Source: an uncultured Verrucomicrobia subdivision 3 bacterium (GTDB lineage Bacteria; Verrucomicrobiota; Verrucomicrobiia; Limisphaerales; UBA11358). From it: a stretch of DNA of 64,000 nucleotides. Below are positions 37,201 to 45,663 of the stretch, in pieces (the stretch's first letter is position 1; the number at the start of each line of letters is the position of its first letter). Both the position numbers and the translations under genes were made by a program. The stretch covers positions 24,139-88,138 of the forward strand of contig CAINLR010000062.1 of NCBI GenBank assembly GCA_903850425.1, given 5' to 3'. The notes beneath the pieces were generated by a model that worked only from the letters and a program-made list of their open reading frames with translations, was not told the origin of the DNA and did not search any database.

Positions 37201-38768
37201 TTTACATAGACGGCGTGCCGCAATGGCTCGATCCGGAGCAAACCATTCCGCAAACCACTGTGGTGCATGTCTTGAACGCCGCCACAGCCCAGGCCCTGTC
37301 GGATCAGTATGCCCTGCTCGGGGCGACTCCTTCCGGGGCGCTGGGCTATGTCATCGGCGGCGGTGGACAGTTTAATCTCTCCGCCCACAGTGTGGATTTG
37401 GGAAATACTCCCGGCATCCAATCACTTGGCGTGGGACTCTATAAAGTGGGTTCGCGCTATCCGTTAGCTGATCTGCTGGGGGCGGGCTTTACGCATGGCG
37501 CGAATATTCTCGTAAACCTCACGGGCGATTTGCTGATGTATTCCAGTTCGATTGCTTCCTTCAATGGCGGCAATATTTATGTTAACGCTGACGGCGCTAT
37601 CAATGTGGGCTCCTCCGTGTTCGCCGTCAGCACGCTGGGCGCGCGGGGTATTTATTCGACCGACTTGGGCAATGTTGCGGTTTATGCCGGCGGCAACATT
37701 GATGTCAACGGCTCACGAATTGCAGCTTACGATCTGCGTCCAACCGCTGCCGCCACCACAATTACGCCCGGAGGCGCGGTGACCGTAGCATCTAGAAATG
37801 GCGACATCAACGCCGGCAACGGCGGTTCCGGTTTTGTGAATGTCAGTGCTTATGAAGTTAACCCTTTGACTCATGCGGTCAGCGCCTACTTCAATACCAT
37901 TCCCGGTAGTGGTATCTTAGCTACTTCTTACAACCGGCCGGGCAACATTCTGGTAGAGACGCCGAACGGGCGGGTGAATGCCGGTGCGGGCGGTATTGTG
38001 CAACTATTGCTCAACCATCCGATTTCAGCCGACACCACGCTCTTCGGTCTGCCTTTGAACAATGACTCGCTCGCTGAGCTATTTCGCCTCGCGTTGATAA
38101 AGCAGTCCACGGCCGCCTCGGATTTGCAGTTGGTTCTCAACGGTAATCCGGGCAACAGTCTGGTGAATGTGTATGCCGGAAATGAACTGCAGCTACTGGG
38201 CGGGAACGGTGAGGCAGTGGTAGATGCTTTTGGCAATCCTATGATCAATGCCAACAGTCTCGCGGACGGCACCCTGGTGCAAACCTCCGCCGGCCGGAAT
38301 ATTGATGCTACCGGGTCAGGAGTGATCGGTGCCGGCTCGGTCAACATGGACGCCTCCGGCAGCATCACGGGAAATATTTTCGCCCTCAACAACGTCAATA
38401 TTAACGCGGTCAACAACGTCAATGTCAGCGTGCTGGGGTTGGGCAATGTCAGCGTGAGTTCGGCGGTCGGCACAATCTCGGGCACTATCATTGGCATCGG
38501 CGGTGTCAGCGCCAGCGGCTCCTCCATTGAGGCCAACTTGGAATCCAACGCCTCCGTCAGCGGTAACACCAGCGGCGAAAAAGGTCTGGCGGCCGGCACC
38601 GCCGCCGAGGCTACCGCCACGGCCGCCTCCGCCAGCGATGAGACTGGCAAAGTTACTAGAAAATCGGACGAGACCGAAACGGAGGATCCGTTGAAGAAGA
38701 AGTCCAAAGGCATCGCGCTGGCGCAGAAGGTGAGCCGTGTGACAGTGCTGCTGCCGGCAAAAAACTGA
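34284..38768 (+). CDS. TpsA exoprotein with filamentous-hemagglutinin N-terminal domain
   Basis: 1494 residues. A signal peptide (MKTNLPFCRFAVGVMAFTFGSRAFA) precedes a TPS secretion domain (about 28-150) with NWQSFNIAAGEHTIFNQPS and VVVLLNSSGFYFGPNS, the counterpart of the NPNG-type motif of hemagglutinins. The rest is a Gly/Asn/Ala-rich beta-helix with recurring GNI/GGNI, AGGN and NVSV strands, ending in a basic KKKSKGIALAQKVSRVTVLLPAKN tail. It should be exported by the TpsB moiety encoded upstream (4-nt gap) and act as a large adhesin or surface fibre. The ATG at 34284 is chosen because it starts the signal peptide. Confidence 0.92.
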   Translation: MKTNLPFCRFAVGVMAFTFGSRAFANPTGLSVSFGTAVAQQVGSQLNITVGNNAVLNWQSFNIAAGEHTIFNQPSATSIVWNRINDANPSQIFGTIQANGVVVLLNSSGFYFGPNSFVSAAGLVVSTANCMPPQNGGGTWEFNGPPPLASIVNYGHIQVGNNGGAFLIADQIENHGTIEAPGGSIGFAAGQTVTLSERPDGRGMSMQVALPQGSVNNYGNLIADAGTIALNAKVVNQDGLIQANSVQNIHGVIELVADDTLTLSANSKLLVQGDGSVGGSAGGDVLLQAGNNFSDSVGSLVSVTGGSAGGNGGNIEIAASSLSLNSTLDASAQAGATAGKLLLSPYDIVLDTSGTDSAGDGHVLVGDSPVSSLDLNVNSAFANFSEITLQATHNITLANGTVWDLSGSTSQNSGHLTLQAGHDIIFQDGSMITDANSWSVSLQAGYDFIHNTVRSGVGNIFLNGGFDNSTTPATPLSYSGSIQLAAGSIDLTAGQDILVGSGYVITTGGGSIRAHALAGNIDTGSDEQGYYFEPGVGTISFDASLAYDLSHGLGGISTAAGGDVALTAGGNVSSFLPGPSGGVDTYSAGAGAYGHTDGQVGNVTVIAGGNVTGQYLVANGVGNILAGVQMDAAGNPLTDSAGHYQLGTAGSAGTDQLNPNLALSLITGGWNVNAANNIVLQEVRNPNGLFNITGGTAYNHYFDYAPSDYVNLTAGNLVQLGASSSALPRVDTLHVPIIYPGILNIAAGAGGVILDEDTFFNQLILFPSAEGSLTINTTDGGSLFGTGISSDASGNILYRPLLIGGAPQIFSLVVSDSGSHQYKNGNSFGVNETHAANPIHLGHQTPIELNILGDLNLVFLDVPEAAQVNVGGNMINCSFKGMNLSDGDTTGIHVTGDIVNRSDFTSIDLNQVADAQTPDFSLLSQAISSSPSGSTLANSLYYNPQTKVLTYQNIKGTSLATVLNLLQNLTIQVYIDGVPQWLDPEQTIPQTTVVHVLNAATAQALSDQYALLGATPSGALGYVIGGGGQFNLSAHSVDLGNTPGIQSLGVGLYKVGSRYPLADLLGAGFTHGANILVNLTGDLLMYSSSIASFNGGNIYVNADGAINVGSSVFAVSTLGARGIYSTDLGNVAVYAGGNIDVNGSRIAAYDLRPTAAATTITPGGAVTVASRNGDINAGNGGSGFVNVSAYEVNPLTHAVSAYFNTIPGSGILATSYNRPGNILVETPNGRVNAGAGGIVQLLLNHPISADTTLFGLPLNNDSLAELFRLALIKQSTAASDLQLVLNGNPGNSLVNVYAGNELQLLGGNGEAVVDAFGNPMINANSLADGTLVQTSAGRNIDATGSGVIGAGSVNMDASGSITGNIFALNNVNINAVNNVNVSVLGLGNVSVSSAVGTISGTIIGIGGVSASGSSIEANLESNASVSGNTSGEKGLAAGTAAEATATAASASDETGKVTRKSDETETEDPLKKKSKGIALAQKVSRVTVLLPAKN

Positions 38769-38832
38769 TGTTCGAAAAGTGAATTGACGCATATCTGAAA
38801 CCTGGAACCAACCATCTAATTATTACGAAACC

Positions 38833-39666
38833 ATGACTCCATTGCTTCATCCATTTCTAGCCAGCGGCGCGCTGCAGTTTGCCTTTGAGAAGGCGACGAC
38901 CGAGGGCAAAGTGACGATCGCGCTGCTGTTCCTGCTCTCCATGTTCAGTTGGACGATCATCATCACAAAGTTCCGCCAGTTGTGGATTGCTCGGCGGGCA
39001 TCCAAGAAGTTTTACGCGGCCTATGCCGCCACCCGCGACCCGATGGACATTCGCCATCGCGGCGAAGAGTTTGATGGCGCGCCAGCATATCAACTCTATA
39101 TTCGGGGTGCGGATGAGGCCGCCTATCATTTGAAGAATAATCCGGTCGCGGCCAAAGGCACCAACGTGCGCAGCACGGGCGACGGAAACACCGACCATCT
39201 GGCGAAGTCCATCACCACCAAGATCAGCCCCACGTCCTTCGAGGCGGTAAAGGTGGTGTTGGAAGAGGCGGCGGGGGCGCAAGCGATGTCCCTGGAGAAA
39301 GGCATGATCGTGCTCTCCACCGCGGTGGCGGGCGGACCGTTCATCGGTTTGCTCGGGACGGTTTGGGGCGTGATGGAAACCTTCGCCGGCATTGCCAAGG
39401 CGAACCAGGCCAGCCTCACGACGATGGCCCCCGGTGTGGCGGGCGCTTTGATCGCCACGGTGACGGGTCTGCTGGTGGCGATTCCGGCGATGTTCGCCTA
39501 CAATTTCATGGTGACGACCATCCGGCACATTACGCAGGAGTTGGACGGCTTCGCGTCACGTTACGCCAACCAGATGGAACATGCGTATGTGGACAACCGC
39601 GACATCGAGGACAAGATCGCCGGCGCGTTGAAACGCCAGGAGTCTGCCGTGACAACGCAGTTCTGA
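38833..39666 (+). CDS. exbB: ExbB/TolQ/MotA-family proton channel
   Basis: 277 residues with three membrane segments (about 28-48, 155-180 and 205-230). The signature FIGLLGTVWGVMETFAGIAKANQASLTTMAPGVAGALIATVTGL is characteristic of ExbB/TolQ. It forms the proton-driven channel with ExbD that energises TonB. The cytoplasmic loop is longer than usual (about residues 60-145). It begins 64 nt after the TpsA gene, with no terminator between. Confidence 0.93.
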   Translation: MTPLLHPFLASGALQFAFEKATTEGKVTIALLFLLSMFSWTIIITKFRQLWIARRASKKFYAAYAATRDPMDIRHRGEEFDGAPAYQLYIRGADEAAYHLKNNPVAAKGTNVRSTGDGNTDHLAKSITTKISPTSFEAVKVVLEEAAGAQAMSLEKGMIVLSTAVAGGPFIGLLGTVWGVMETFAGIAKANQASLTTMAPGVAGALIATVTGLLVAIPAMFAYNFMVTTIRHITQELDGFASRYANQMEHAYVDNRDIEDKIAGALKRQESAVTTQF

Positions 39667-39673
39667 GAAGCGC

Positions 39674-40081
39674 ATGAAGAAGTGCTCGAAATCGGCGCAT
39701 GAGTCGCTCACGGAGTTGAACATCACGCCGCTGCTGGATCTGGCGTTCGTGCTGCTCGTGATTTTCATCATCACGACGATTCCGCCGGTGAAGGATGCTG
39801 AACTGGTTCTGCCGACGGCGTGGAAGCATCAGAAGGATCCGCCGCGCAAGGCGACCTATATTTCGTTGCAGACCGACGGCACCTTGTCGCTGAACACGGC
39901 CGTGGTGGCGCTGGATCATCTGCTGCCCACGCTGATCAGCCTGCGCACGGACGATCCCGACTTGAACATCATCGTGCGCGGCGATGCCAAGGTGAAATAC
40001 AAACAGATCCGCGCCGTGCTGGATCTCTGCCAGCAGGCAAACATCGCCAAGGTGGATCTGGCCACGGAGATCAAGAAGTAG
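39674..40081 (+). CDS. exbD: ExbD/TolR biopolymer transporter (first copy)
   Basis: 135 residues. The N-terminal cytoplasmic stretch ends in ELNITPLLDLAFVLLVIFIIT, the single membrane helix carrying the conserved Asp that senses the proton gradient. A periplasmic domain follows with IVRGDAKVKYKQI. It starts 7 nt after exbB. A second ExbD lies downstream of TonB. Confidence 0.93.
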   Translation: MKKCSKSAHESLTELNITPLLDLAFVLLVIFIITTIPPVKDAELVLPTAWKHQKDPPRKATYISLQTDGTLSLNTAVVALDHLLPTLISLRTDDPDLNIIVRGDAKVKYKQIRAVLDLCQQANIAKVDLATEIKK

Positions 40082-40082
40082 C

Positions 40083-40148
40083 TTTTAGTTTTGAATTATT
40101 AATTGTGAGTTTCGCCATCGTGCCATTGCTTCTAATTAAAAACTAAAA
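40083..40148. repeat. AT-rich inverted repeat between exbD and tonB
   Basis: Arms of 15 nt (40083-40097 and 40134-40148) match at 14 positions as reverse complements and enclose 36 nt. The right arm is followed by tandem TTAAGAA/TTAAGAAC units (40150-40164). The base composition is strikingly AT-rich compared with the flanking genes. It may be an RNA hairpin tuning expression within the operon, or a dispersed repeat. Confidence 0.5.
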
Positions 40149-40169
40149 ATTAAGAATTAAGAACTCCCC

Positions 40170-40841
40170 ATGCTCCCGCAATCCCAACCGCGCAAGGTCA
40201 AGAACTCGTCGAAGGTGAACCTCACCATCTCGGCGGTGGTGCATGGCGCGATCATCGTGGCGCTGATTTATTTTGCGGCGCGCGAAGGCTATCTTGGCAA
40301 GCAAATCCAGAAAATTTCCGTGGAGATGGTGAAAGAGAAGAAGCCGGAACCCGAGAAGCCCAAACCGGAACCGTCGAAGGTAGAGCCACCCAAAATCGAA
40401 CCCCCCAAGAACGAGCCGCCGAAATATGTCGAGCCGGCCAAGACTGCGGCGCCCCCATCTGTCGCGCCCCCCGTCGTGGCTCCGCCAACGGCCGACGTGC
40501 CCAGCTTTGAATTTTCCGGCGGCAAAACGGTGAACTCCGAGAGCGATCCGGTGCAACTTTACAAGGGTTACGTGGAATACGCGCTGCGCTCCAAATGGAA
40601 CCGGCCGGAGAATCTGCCCGACGACAACTACGTCGTCGAAGTCGGCGTGACCGTGGACCAGCAGGGAAATCTCAGCCAACCCGTGTGGCAGAAGAGTTCC
40701 GGCGACGCGAAGTGGGATCAGAGCGTGAAGGACGTTCTCAAACAGGTGACGCAGATTGACCGCCGGCCGCCGACGAATTTTCCGCCGACGGTGGTCATCC
40801 GTTTTGACGTGCAGGAACAAACCGAACCGGTGATGCCATGA
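40170..40841 (+). CDS. TonB-family energy transducer
   Basis: 223 residues. One N-terminal membrane anchor (about 20-42; LTISAVVHGAIIVALIYFA), a Pro/Lys/Glu-rich periplasm-spanning stretch (about 50-110, repeated EPPK-type units), and a C-terminal TonB-like domain (about 125-223; YVEYALRSKWNRP, VVEVGVTVDQQGNL). It transmits energy from ExbBD to an outer-membrane receptor or porin. The stop overlaps the next exbD start (ATGA at 40838-40841). Confidence 0.88.
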   Translation: MLPQSQPRKVKNSSKVNLTISAVVHGAIIVALIYFAAREGYLGKQIQKISVEMVKEKKPEPEKPKPEPSKVEPPKIEPPKNEPPKYVEPAKTAAPPSVAPPVVAPPTADVPSFEFSGGKTVNSESDPVQLYKGYVEYALRSKWNRPENLPDDNYVVEVGVTVDQQGNLSQPVWQKSSGDAKWDQSVKDVLKQVTQIDRRPPTNFPPTVVIRFDVQEQTEPVMP

Positions 40842-41248
40842 GCCTGAAAAAGACTTCGCAACGCAGCCACGGCACGATGAACGAACTGAACATCACGCCG
40901 CTGCTGGACCTGGTGTTCGTGCTGCTGGTGATCTTCATCATCACCACGCCGCAGTTGATGAACAACCTGGAGATGAACCTGCCCTCGGGCAAACCGCCGG
41001 TCAACGACAATAAACCCAAACCGAAGATCAACCGGATCGTGATCAACGCGCAAAGTCAGATCACGCTCAACGACGAGTTCGTCACGGTGGCGCAGCTCAA
41101 AGTGAAATTGGCTGAACTCAAGATGACCACGCCGGACCTGGCCGTGGTGGTCAAGGGTTCGGACGAAGTTGAATACCAAGGCATGGTCGCCGTCCTCGAC
41201 ACCCTCCAACAACTGGACATCACCAAGGTCGGGCTGGCTACGGAGTAA
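40838..41248 (+). CDS. exbD: ExbD/TolR biopolymer transporter (second copy)
   Basis: 136 residues with the same architecture as the first copy: MNELNITPLLDLVFVLLVIFIIT with the essential Asp, then a periplasmic domain (VVVKGSDEVEYQGMVAVLDTLQQL). Two ExbD proteins with one ExbB are common in systems of this type and may form heteromeric complexes. Translationally coupled to TonB. Confidence 0.93.
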   Translation: MSLKKTSQRSHGTMNELNITPLLDLVFVLLVIFIITTPQLMNNLEMNLPSGKPPVNDNKPKPKINRIVINAQSQITLNDEFVTVAQLKVKLAELKMTTPDLAVVVKGSDEVEYQGMVAVLDTLQQLDITKVGLATE

Positions 41249-41255
41249 GAATAGA

Positions 41256-41780
41256 ATGAGCCTAAAATTTTTTGCGCCGGTTTTCAGTTTGCTGCTATTG
41301 CTTTTCGCTGGTTGTGCCAGCTACAAAGAGACGATTGAATTTAGTGACAACTACCACCCACTGCTGGAAAACGCGGTCGTGAGTCGAGCTAAAGAACCCG
41401 GGTTGACGCAATCCGAGTTGGATCAAATTGAAGTGGAGGTGTTCAGTTACTTGCTGTCTCGGCATTTTGGCGATGATGAACACTTTTCAGCTGTTTTCAT
41501 TGAGTCGAAAGAAAGCCGAACGGACACGCTGGCCAAAAAATTTCCGCAGCATACTCCGCCGCTCAAACCTTGGTGGCATTTAGACCAGCGTCCCGGACTG
41601 TCGCCCCTTGACCGTGACACTGGACGAGCCGCCATCGTGCTGAGTGCCGACGTGGCGGATCCGGATGACGGCATCGTGGTAGCGTTTGGCAAATGGTCTG
41701 CAGGTGTTAGTGCCTCGGGCTTTTACACATTTGCCCTTAAGAAACCAGGCGGGATTTGGGTGATCCAGTCGGTCAAGTGA
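41256..41780 (+). CDS. Lipoprotein of unknown function
   Basis: 174 residues. The ATG at 41256 gives a lipoprotein signal (PVFSLLLLLFAGC, lipobox LFAGC). The mature part is soluble, with a Trp/Gly-rich C-terminal strand region (IVVAFGKWSAGVSASGFYTFALKKPGGIWVI). No family recognised. It lies 7 nt after the second exbD, so it is probably an accessory envelope component of the TonB complex. Confidence 0.75.
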   Translation: MSLKFFAPVFSLLLLLFAGCASYKETIEFSDNYHPLLENAVVSRAKEPGLTQSELDQIEVEVFSYLLSRHFGDDEHFSAVFIESKESRTDTLAKKFPQHTPPLKPWWHLDQRPGLSPLDRDTGRAAIVLSADVADPDDGIVVAFGKWSAGVSASGFYTFALKKPGGIWVIQSVK

Positions 41781-42036
41781 CGGGCGAGGTTCCTTATGCG
41801 GCTGACGATCCACATCTGTTTTGTAAGAACAATCTCAGAGCATCCAGATCAATGGGAGGCGGAAACCGACGGTGACGCAACCGTCCGCGCATCAAATAAT
41901 TTAGCGATGAAAACCGGTGTCAATAGTGACATGATTCGGCCAATCCACCGACCGGAATTGTCGCAAAATCGTAACCGTCCTGCTGCCTGGTCGTCACCGA
42001 ATTGATTCAGGCTGGAGGTCACATAAAACTCATCCA

Positions 42037-43440
42037 ATGATTAAAGTATTAGGATCAAATTCACTTTTCAGGAAATCCATCTTCATTGGCTCAGCGCTGA
42101 CGATGGTTGCTGCCGGCGCGCAGGGCCAATCCACTGACGCATTGCTTGACAAGCTGGTGGACAAGGGCATTTTGACGGCAAAAGAAGCGAAAGAATTACG
42201 AGAGGAATCGGATAAGAATTTCACCACGGCCATTCAAATCAAAAGCGGCATGCCGGATTGGGTCACTGGATATAAACTGAGTGGCGACATGCGCGGTCGC
42301 TACGACGGAATTAGCAGCGAAAATAACGCCTTCATCCCGCGCGACCGCCTCCGTTATCGCTTGAGGGTGGGTCTAGCTGTAAGCATGTTAGACAACTTGG
42401 AAGCTGGCCTGCGGCTGGGCAGCGGTGAAGCCAGCGGCAGTGCCGCCACCGGCAACCCGCTCTCCAACAATGCCACCTTGCAGGATAATGGCTCCAAGAA
42501 ATCCATTTTCATTGACGCCGCCTATGGTAAGTGGACCGCCATAAACTCCGGCGGTTGGCTCGCTTCAATCACCGTCGGCAAAATGGACCTTCCTTTTGCC
42601 TTTACGCCGATGGTGTTTGATCCCGATCTCACCCCGGAAGGGGCCGCGATCCAAACCAGTTGGGCGATCAACGATAAACATTCACTATCCTTCTCCGGCG
42701 GGGCCTTCGTGCTCGACGAGGTGGCCAGTTCGACCCATGACCCATTCCTTTTTGGCGGCCAATTTTTATGGAATGCGACGTGGACTCAAAAATTGTCGAG
42801 CACGTTCGGTGCTGGCATGTTTCAAATCGTCAACCCTGAACAGCTCACCACGGGCAATGTCCCTTTTATCAACCGTGGCAACACCCGCGAGCAGGTGACG
42901 CCGCTGTTTCCGACGGGCGCAGCGCCTTATTACGCGCTCAAGTATAACTACAACCCGATCATTGCGGATGCCAGCGTGACTTATACTCTGGACACCTTTC
43001 CTTTCTACACCGGCCGTTTCCCGATCAAGTTCGCCGGCGAGTTCATGAACAACCCTGCGGCCAAGGCCAACAACAATGCTTTTTGGGTGGGCATGACGTT
43101 CGGGAAGTCCGGTGCCAAACAGACCTGGGACCTCTCCTATCGCTACGAGTATCTTGAATCGGACGCTTGGTATGACCAGCTTGTGGACGACGACAATGGG
43201 GCCTTTTATCCTGGTGTCAATTTCCAAGCCAACAGCAGCTATGGCTACTTCGGCGGCACGAACATCAAGGGGCACATGATCAAATTAAATTATTCTTTTA
43301 CGGACTCGCTCACCTTTTCCGCCACTTGTTACCTCACCGATCTCATCAGCCTGCAAGGCTTGTCTGCGTCTCCCGATGTCCCCAATGCCCGCACCAGCGC
43401 CACCTTGCGCATCATGGCTGACGTGATGTGGAAATTCTAA
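42037..43440 (+). CDS. Putative outer-membrane porin
   Basis: 467 residues. A signal peptide (about 1-31, ending AAGAQGQ) is followed by a short helical segment (LLDKLVDKGILTAKEAKELREESD) that is typical of verrucomicrobial and planctomycete putative porins. A beta-barrel with alternating strands (RLRYRLRVGLAVSM, LEAGLRLGSG, FPIKFAGEFM) ends in a terminal Phe (DVMWKF). It probably forms a trimeric channel for anions or oligomers and could be the partner of the upstream ExbBD-TonB genes, 256 nt away. The substrate is unknown. Confidence 0.85.
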   Translation: MIKVLGSNSLFRKSIFIGSALTMVAAGAQGQSTDALLDKLVDKGILTAKEAKELREESDKNFTTAIQIKSGMPDWVTGYKLSGDMRGRYDGISSENNAFIPRDRLRYRLRVGLAVSMLDNLEAGLRLGSGEASGSAATGNPLSNNATLQDNGSKKSIFIDAAYGKWTAINSGGWLASITVGKMDLPFAFTPMVFDPDLTPEGAAIQTSWAINDKHSLSFSGGAFVLDEVASSTHDPFLFGGQFLWNATWTQKLSSTFGAGMFQIVNPEQLTTGNVPFINRGNTREQVTPLFPTGAAPYYALKYNYNPIIADASVTYTLDTFPFYTGRFPIKFAGEFMNNPAAKANNNAFWVGMTFGKSGAKQTWDLSYRYEYLESDAWYDQLVDDDNGAFYPGVNFQANSSYGYFGGTNIKGHMIKLNYSFTDSLTFSATCYLTDLISLQGLSASPDVPNARTSATLRIMADVMWKF

Positions 43441-43446
43441 CTCATT

Positions 43447-43745
43447 AATGGACCTCCTGGCTGAGCATGCGCGCCCAGAAAGGCTCGTGGGCATGGCTGC
43501 CGTGGAGAACAGATTCGTTGCCGAAGTATTGCCGCGTGAGCTTGGAGCCATGCCGCGTGGGCTACTGTGATGGAATTATCCAGCAGGAATGAACCCCAAC
43601 GCTCTTCCCGCAACTGGTCGCAATCGGCATTCCATCCCTTCAACAATTGTTCTCGAATTGACACCGGAAACGCACGCGGCTGTAACGGAGCCGCTTTAGC
43701 TTTCTGGACCAAGTCTAAATTATGAATGTCAATACGCTCACTCAT
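43447..43745 (-). pseudogene. Possible degraded minus-strand gene
   Basis: Reading leftward from an ATG at about 43745, the frame MSERIDIHNLDLVQKAKAAP...LLKGWNADCDQLREERWGSFLLDN looks protein-like, then deteriorates. In another frame, HGSKLTRQYFGNESVLHGSH...WARMLSQEVH runs to a TAA near 43447. These may be pieces of one gene broken by a frameshift. No family is recognised, and a start so close to the divergent gene at 43722 makes an active gene unlikely. Confidence 0.3.
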
Positions 43746-44321
43746 CGCGGCACGATGGTTCACGGCCGGCTGCGGGTCTTTTCGTTGTATGTGGATTTTC
43801 CCGGCTCCATCCGCGCGCGGTGGGCGAACAGCAGCATCAGCCAGTTTGCCGGTGAGCACTGGATTACTTCCACGGAGCTGTGGCGCCTGGATTCCCTCGC
43901 CACCAACGCAGCCCTTCACAGGATGGTGAATGGCGAAGCCGCCCGCGCCGAGGTTCTGCTGGTCACGATCAGTTCGCTGGACTACCGCCAGCACGAACTC
44001 ATGAGGTGGCTGGAGAGTCTGGCTCTGTGGCCCACGGACCGTCAGGATCCAGGTTTGTTCGTCGGGGTCTTTGGCGATGATAACCGGCACGCCAGCGAGT
44101 TGAACTGGACCCTGCAACAGTGCCGCAACTCCTCCCGGGAGATGAACCGGGATTTCGTCTGGCACAAGATGGAAACGGGCGCGACCGAGAATTTTGTCTG
44201 GCTGAAGGCTCACCTGAGCCACTTTCTGTCGCGCAAACACTCGCGGACGGAAAAATCGCTGATCGCCGGATTGCCCGCAGAATTGACGCCGTTGTCCGCA
44301 GTGCCGGTTCTGCCTTCATAG
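43722..44321 (+). CDS. Conserved protein of unknown function
   Basis: 199 residues, soluble. The stretch RVFSLYVDFPGSIRARWANSSI, the WITSTELWRLDSL segment and LLVTISSLDYRQHELMRWLESL give it the look of a conserved verrucomicrobial protein with an alternating alpha/beta pattern, possibly a Rossmann-like receiver-type fold (FVGVFGDDNRH). I recall similar sequences annotated as hypothetical. An ATG at 43755 is an alternative start and would remove the overlap with the minus-strand remnant. Convergent with the GH1 gene. Confidence 0.65.
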   Translation: MNVNTLTHRGTMVHGRLRVFSLYVDFPGSIRARWANSSISQFAGEHWITSTELWRLDSLATNAALHRMVNGEAARAEVLLVTISSLDYRQHELMRWLESLALWPTDRQDPGLFVGVFGDDNRHASELNWTLQQCRNSSREMNRDFVWHKMETGATENFVWLKAHLSHFLSRKHSRTEKSLIAGLPAELTPLSAVPVLPS

Positions 44322-44415
44322 CTTGATCATTGCGCGCTACGGTTGGCTTGGTCATCGGCTCCGCCGGCTGTGATGGCTGGAAGGCCACGTCGGTTTGTAT
44401 TCTGAAAAAGGCTGT

Positions 44416-45663
44416 TTAAATATCAATTGAATTCAGCCGGCAGATTTTGGCATACGCTTCCGCCAGCGGCTTCATTGTGCGGGGAAGGTTCGCATCGGAG
44501 AAATCCACGCCCAGCAGTCCGAACTTCTTAGTGTAGCCGAACTGCCACTCAAAGTTGTCCAGCAGCGACCAGTAGAAGAAGCCGCGCACCTCCACGCCGC
44601 CGGCCATCGCGCGATGCAGCGCCGCCAGGTTGGCTTGCAGGTCCCGTTTGCGAAAGGTTTCATCGTCCGAGGCCGCGCCGTGTTCGGTGATGTAGATGGG
44701 CAGCTTAAATTTCTGGTGGAGATACGGCAGGATTTTTCCCATGCCTTCGGCATAACGCTCCACCATGTCATCGCAAACAAAGCCAAAGTCCCTGAGCGTT
44801 TTCACCGGCGTGCCGCTTGCGGGAATCATCGCGCGAAAATGGTGGAACCGCACCCGGCCATAATAATTCAAGCCGATGAAGGTGGAGCCCTGCCGCCGCC
44901 CGCCGCCAAGAAACGCGTCCAGCACAAACTTGTTGAAAGTGTAATGGCAGGCCCAGGCGGTCGAGCGATCCCACGGCGAGAACCGCTGATACGCGTGGAA
45001 GAAAGTCCAGTTCTTCGCGATGCCGACTTCCGGTTTGCGCCCGGCCCGGCCTTCGCGCTGGATGAGGCGACTAACCTGCAGATGGGCCTGGGCCATGTGG
45101 GCGATCACCTGGCGGAACTGGCCGAGCTGCCATTTGCGTTGTGGTGGAAACCCGCCGAGCAGATAAGCCACGCAGGCGTAAGTGTCCGGTTCGTTGAAGG
45201 TGTTCCACAAGTAAACCCGATCCTTCAGCGCGGCGACCAGCTTGGTGACGTAGTCCACAAAGGCCGGGACCGTTGCGGCATTGGTCCAGCCGCCCGCCGC
45301 ATTGATCCACGGTGGATTGGAAAAATGATGCAGCACGACCATCGGCGTAATGTCTTTTGCTTTGAGACAGTCCAGCAGGTGAATGTAGCGCGCTAGTTCG
45401 GGCTGATTCAACGGCGCGCACGGGGCCGATTGCAGGCGCGACCACTCGATACCAAAGCGGTAGGCATTCGTGCCCAGCCGGGACATCCATTCGATGTCTT
45501 CCGGATATCGGTGGTAATGGTCGCAACTGACCTGGCAGGTGCCGCCATCCTGCGCGATGAATGGCGTCCACTCGTTTTCAATGTAGCCTTCCACCTGCGT
45601 CGGTGCCGTGGCAGTGCCCCATAGAAAACCGGGCGGGAAGGAAAGAACTTTGCCTTTGCTCAT
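44416..45663 (-). CDS. Glycoside hydrolase family 1 protein, candidate glycolipid-processing enzyme
   Basis: 415 residues, cytoplasmic, slightly shorter than the usual 450. GH1 motifs: FLWGTATAPTQVEG at the N-terminus, acid/base Glu in WNTFNEPD, nucleophile Glu in YITEHGA (His replacing the usual Asn of ITENG), and WSLLDNFEWQFGYTKKFGL at the C-terminus. It is a retaining beta-glycosidase or transglycosidase. Its start overlaps the stop of the upstream glycosyltransferase (ATGA at 45660-45663). The operon context (metallophosphoesterase, glycosyltransferase) suggests trimming or transferring sugars on glycolipids, by analogy to plant SFR2, a GH1 galactolipid transglycosylase; that role is inference. 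Confidence 0.9.
   Translation of the reverse strand: MSKGKVLSFPPGFLWGTATAPTQVEGYIENEWTPFIAQDGGTCQVSCDHYHRYPEDIEWMSRLGTNAYRFGIEWSRLQSAPCAPLNQPELARYIHLLDCLKAKDITPMVVLHHFSNPPWINAAGGWTNAATVPAFVDYVTKLVAALKDRVYLWNTFNEPDTYACVAYLLGGFPPQRKWQLGQFRQVIAHMAQAHLQVSRLIQREGRAGRKPEVGIAKNWTFFHAYQRFSPWDRSTAWACHYTFNKFVLDAFLGGGRRQGSTFIGLNYYGRVRFHHFRAMIPASGTPVKTLRDFGFVCDDMVERYAEGMGKILPYLHQKFKLPIYITEHGAASDDETFRKRDLQANLAALHRAMAGGVEVRGFFYWSLLDNFEWQFGYTKKFGLLGVDFSDANLPRTMKPLAEAYAKICRLNSIDI

Noticed and set aside
41918..41931. Perfect inverted repeat TGTCA-ATAG-TGACA upstream of the porin gene
   Set aside because: A 5-bp arm palindrome is expected by chance, and no second site or overlapping promoter was seen; kept only as a weak operator candidate.
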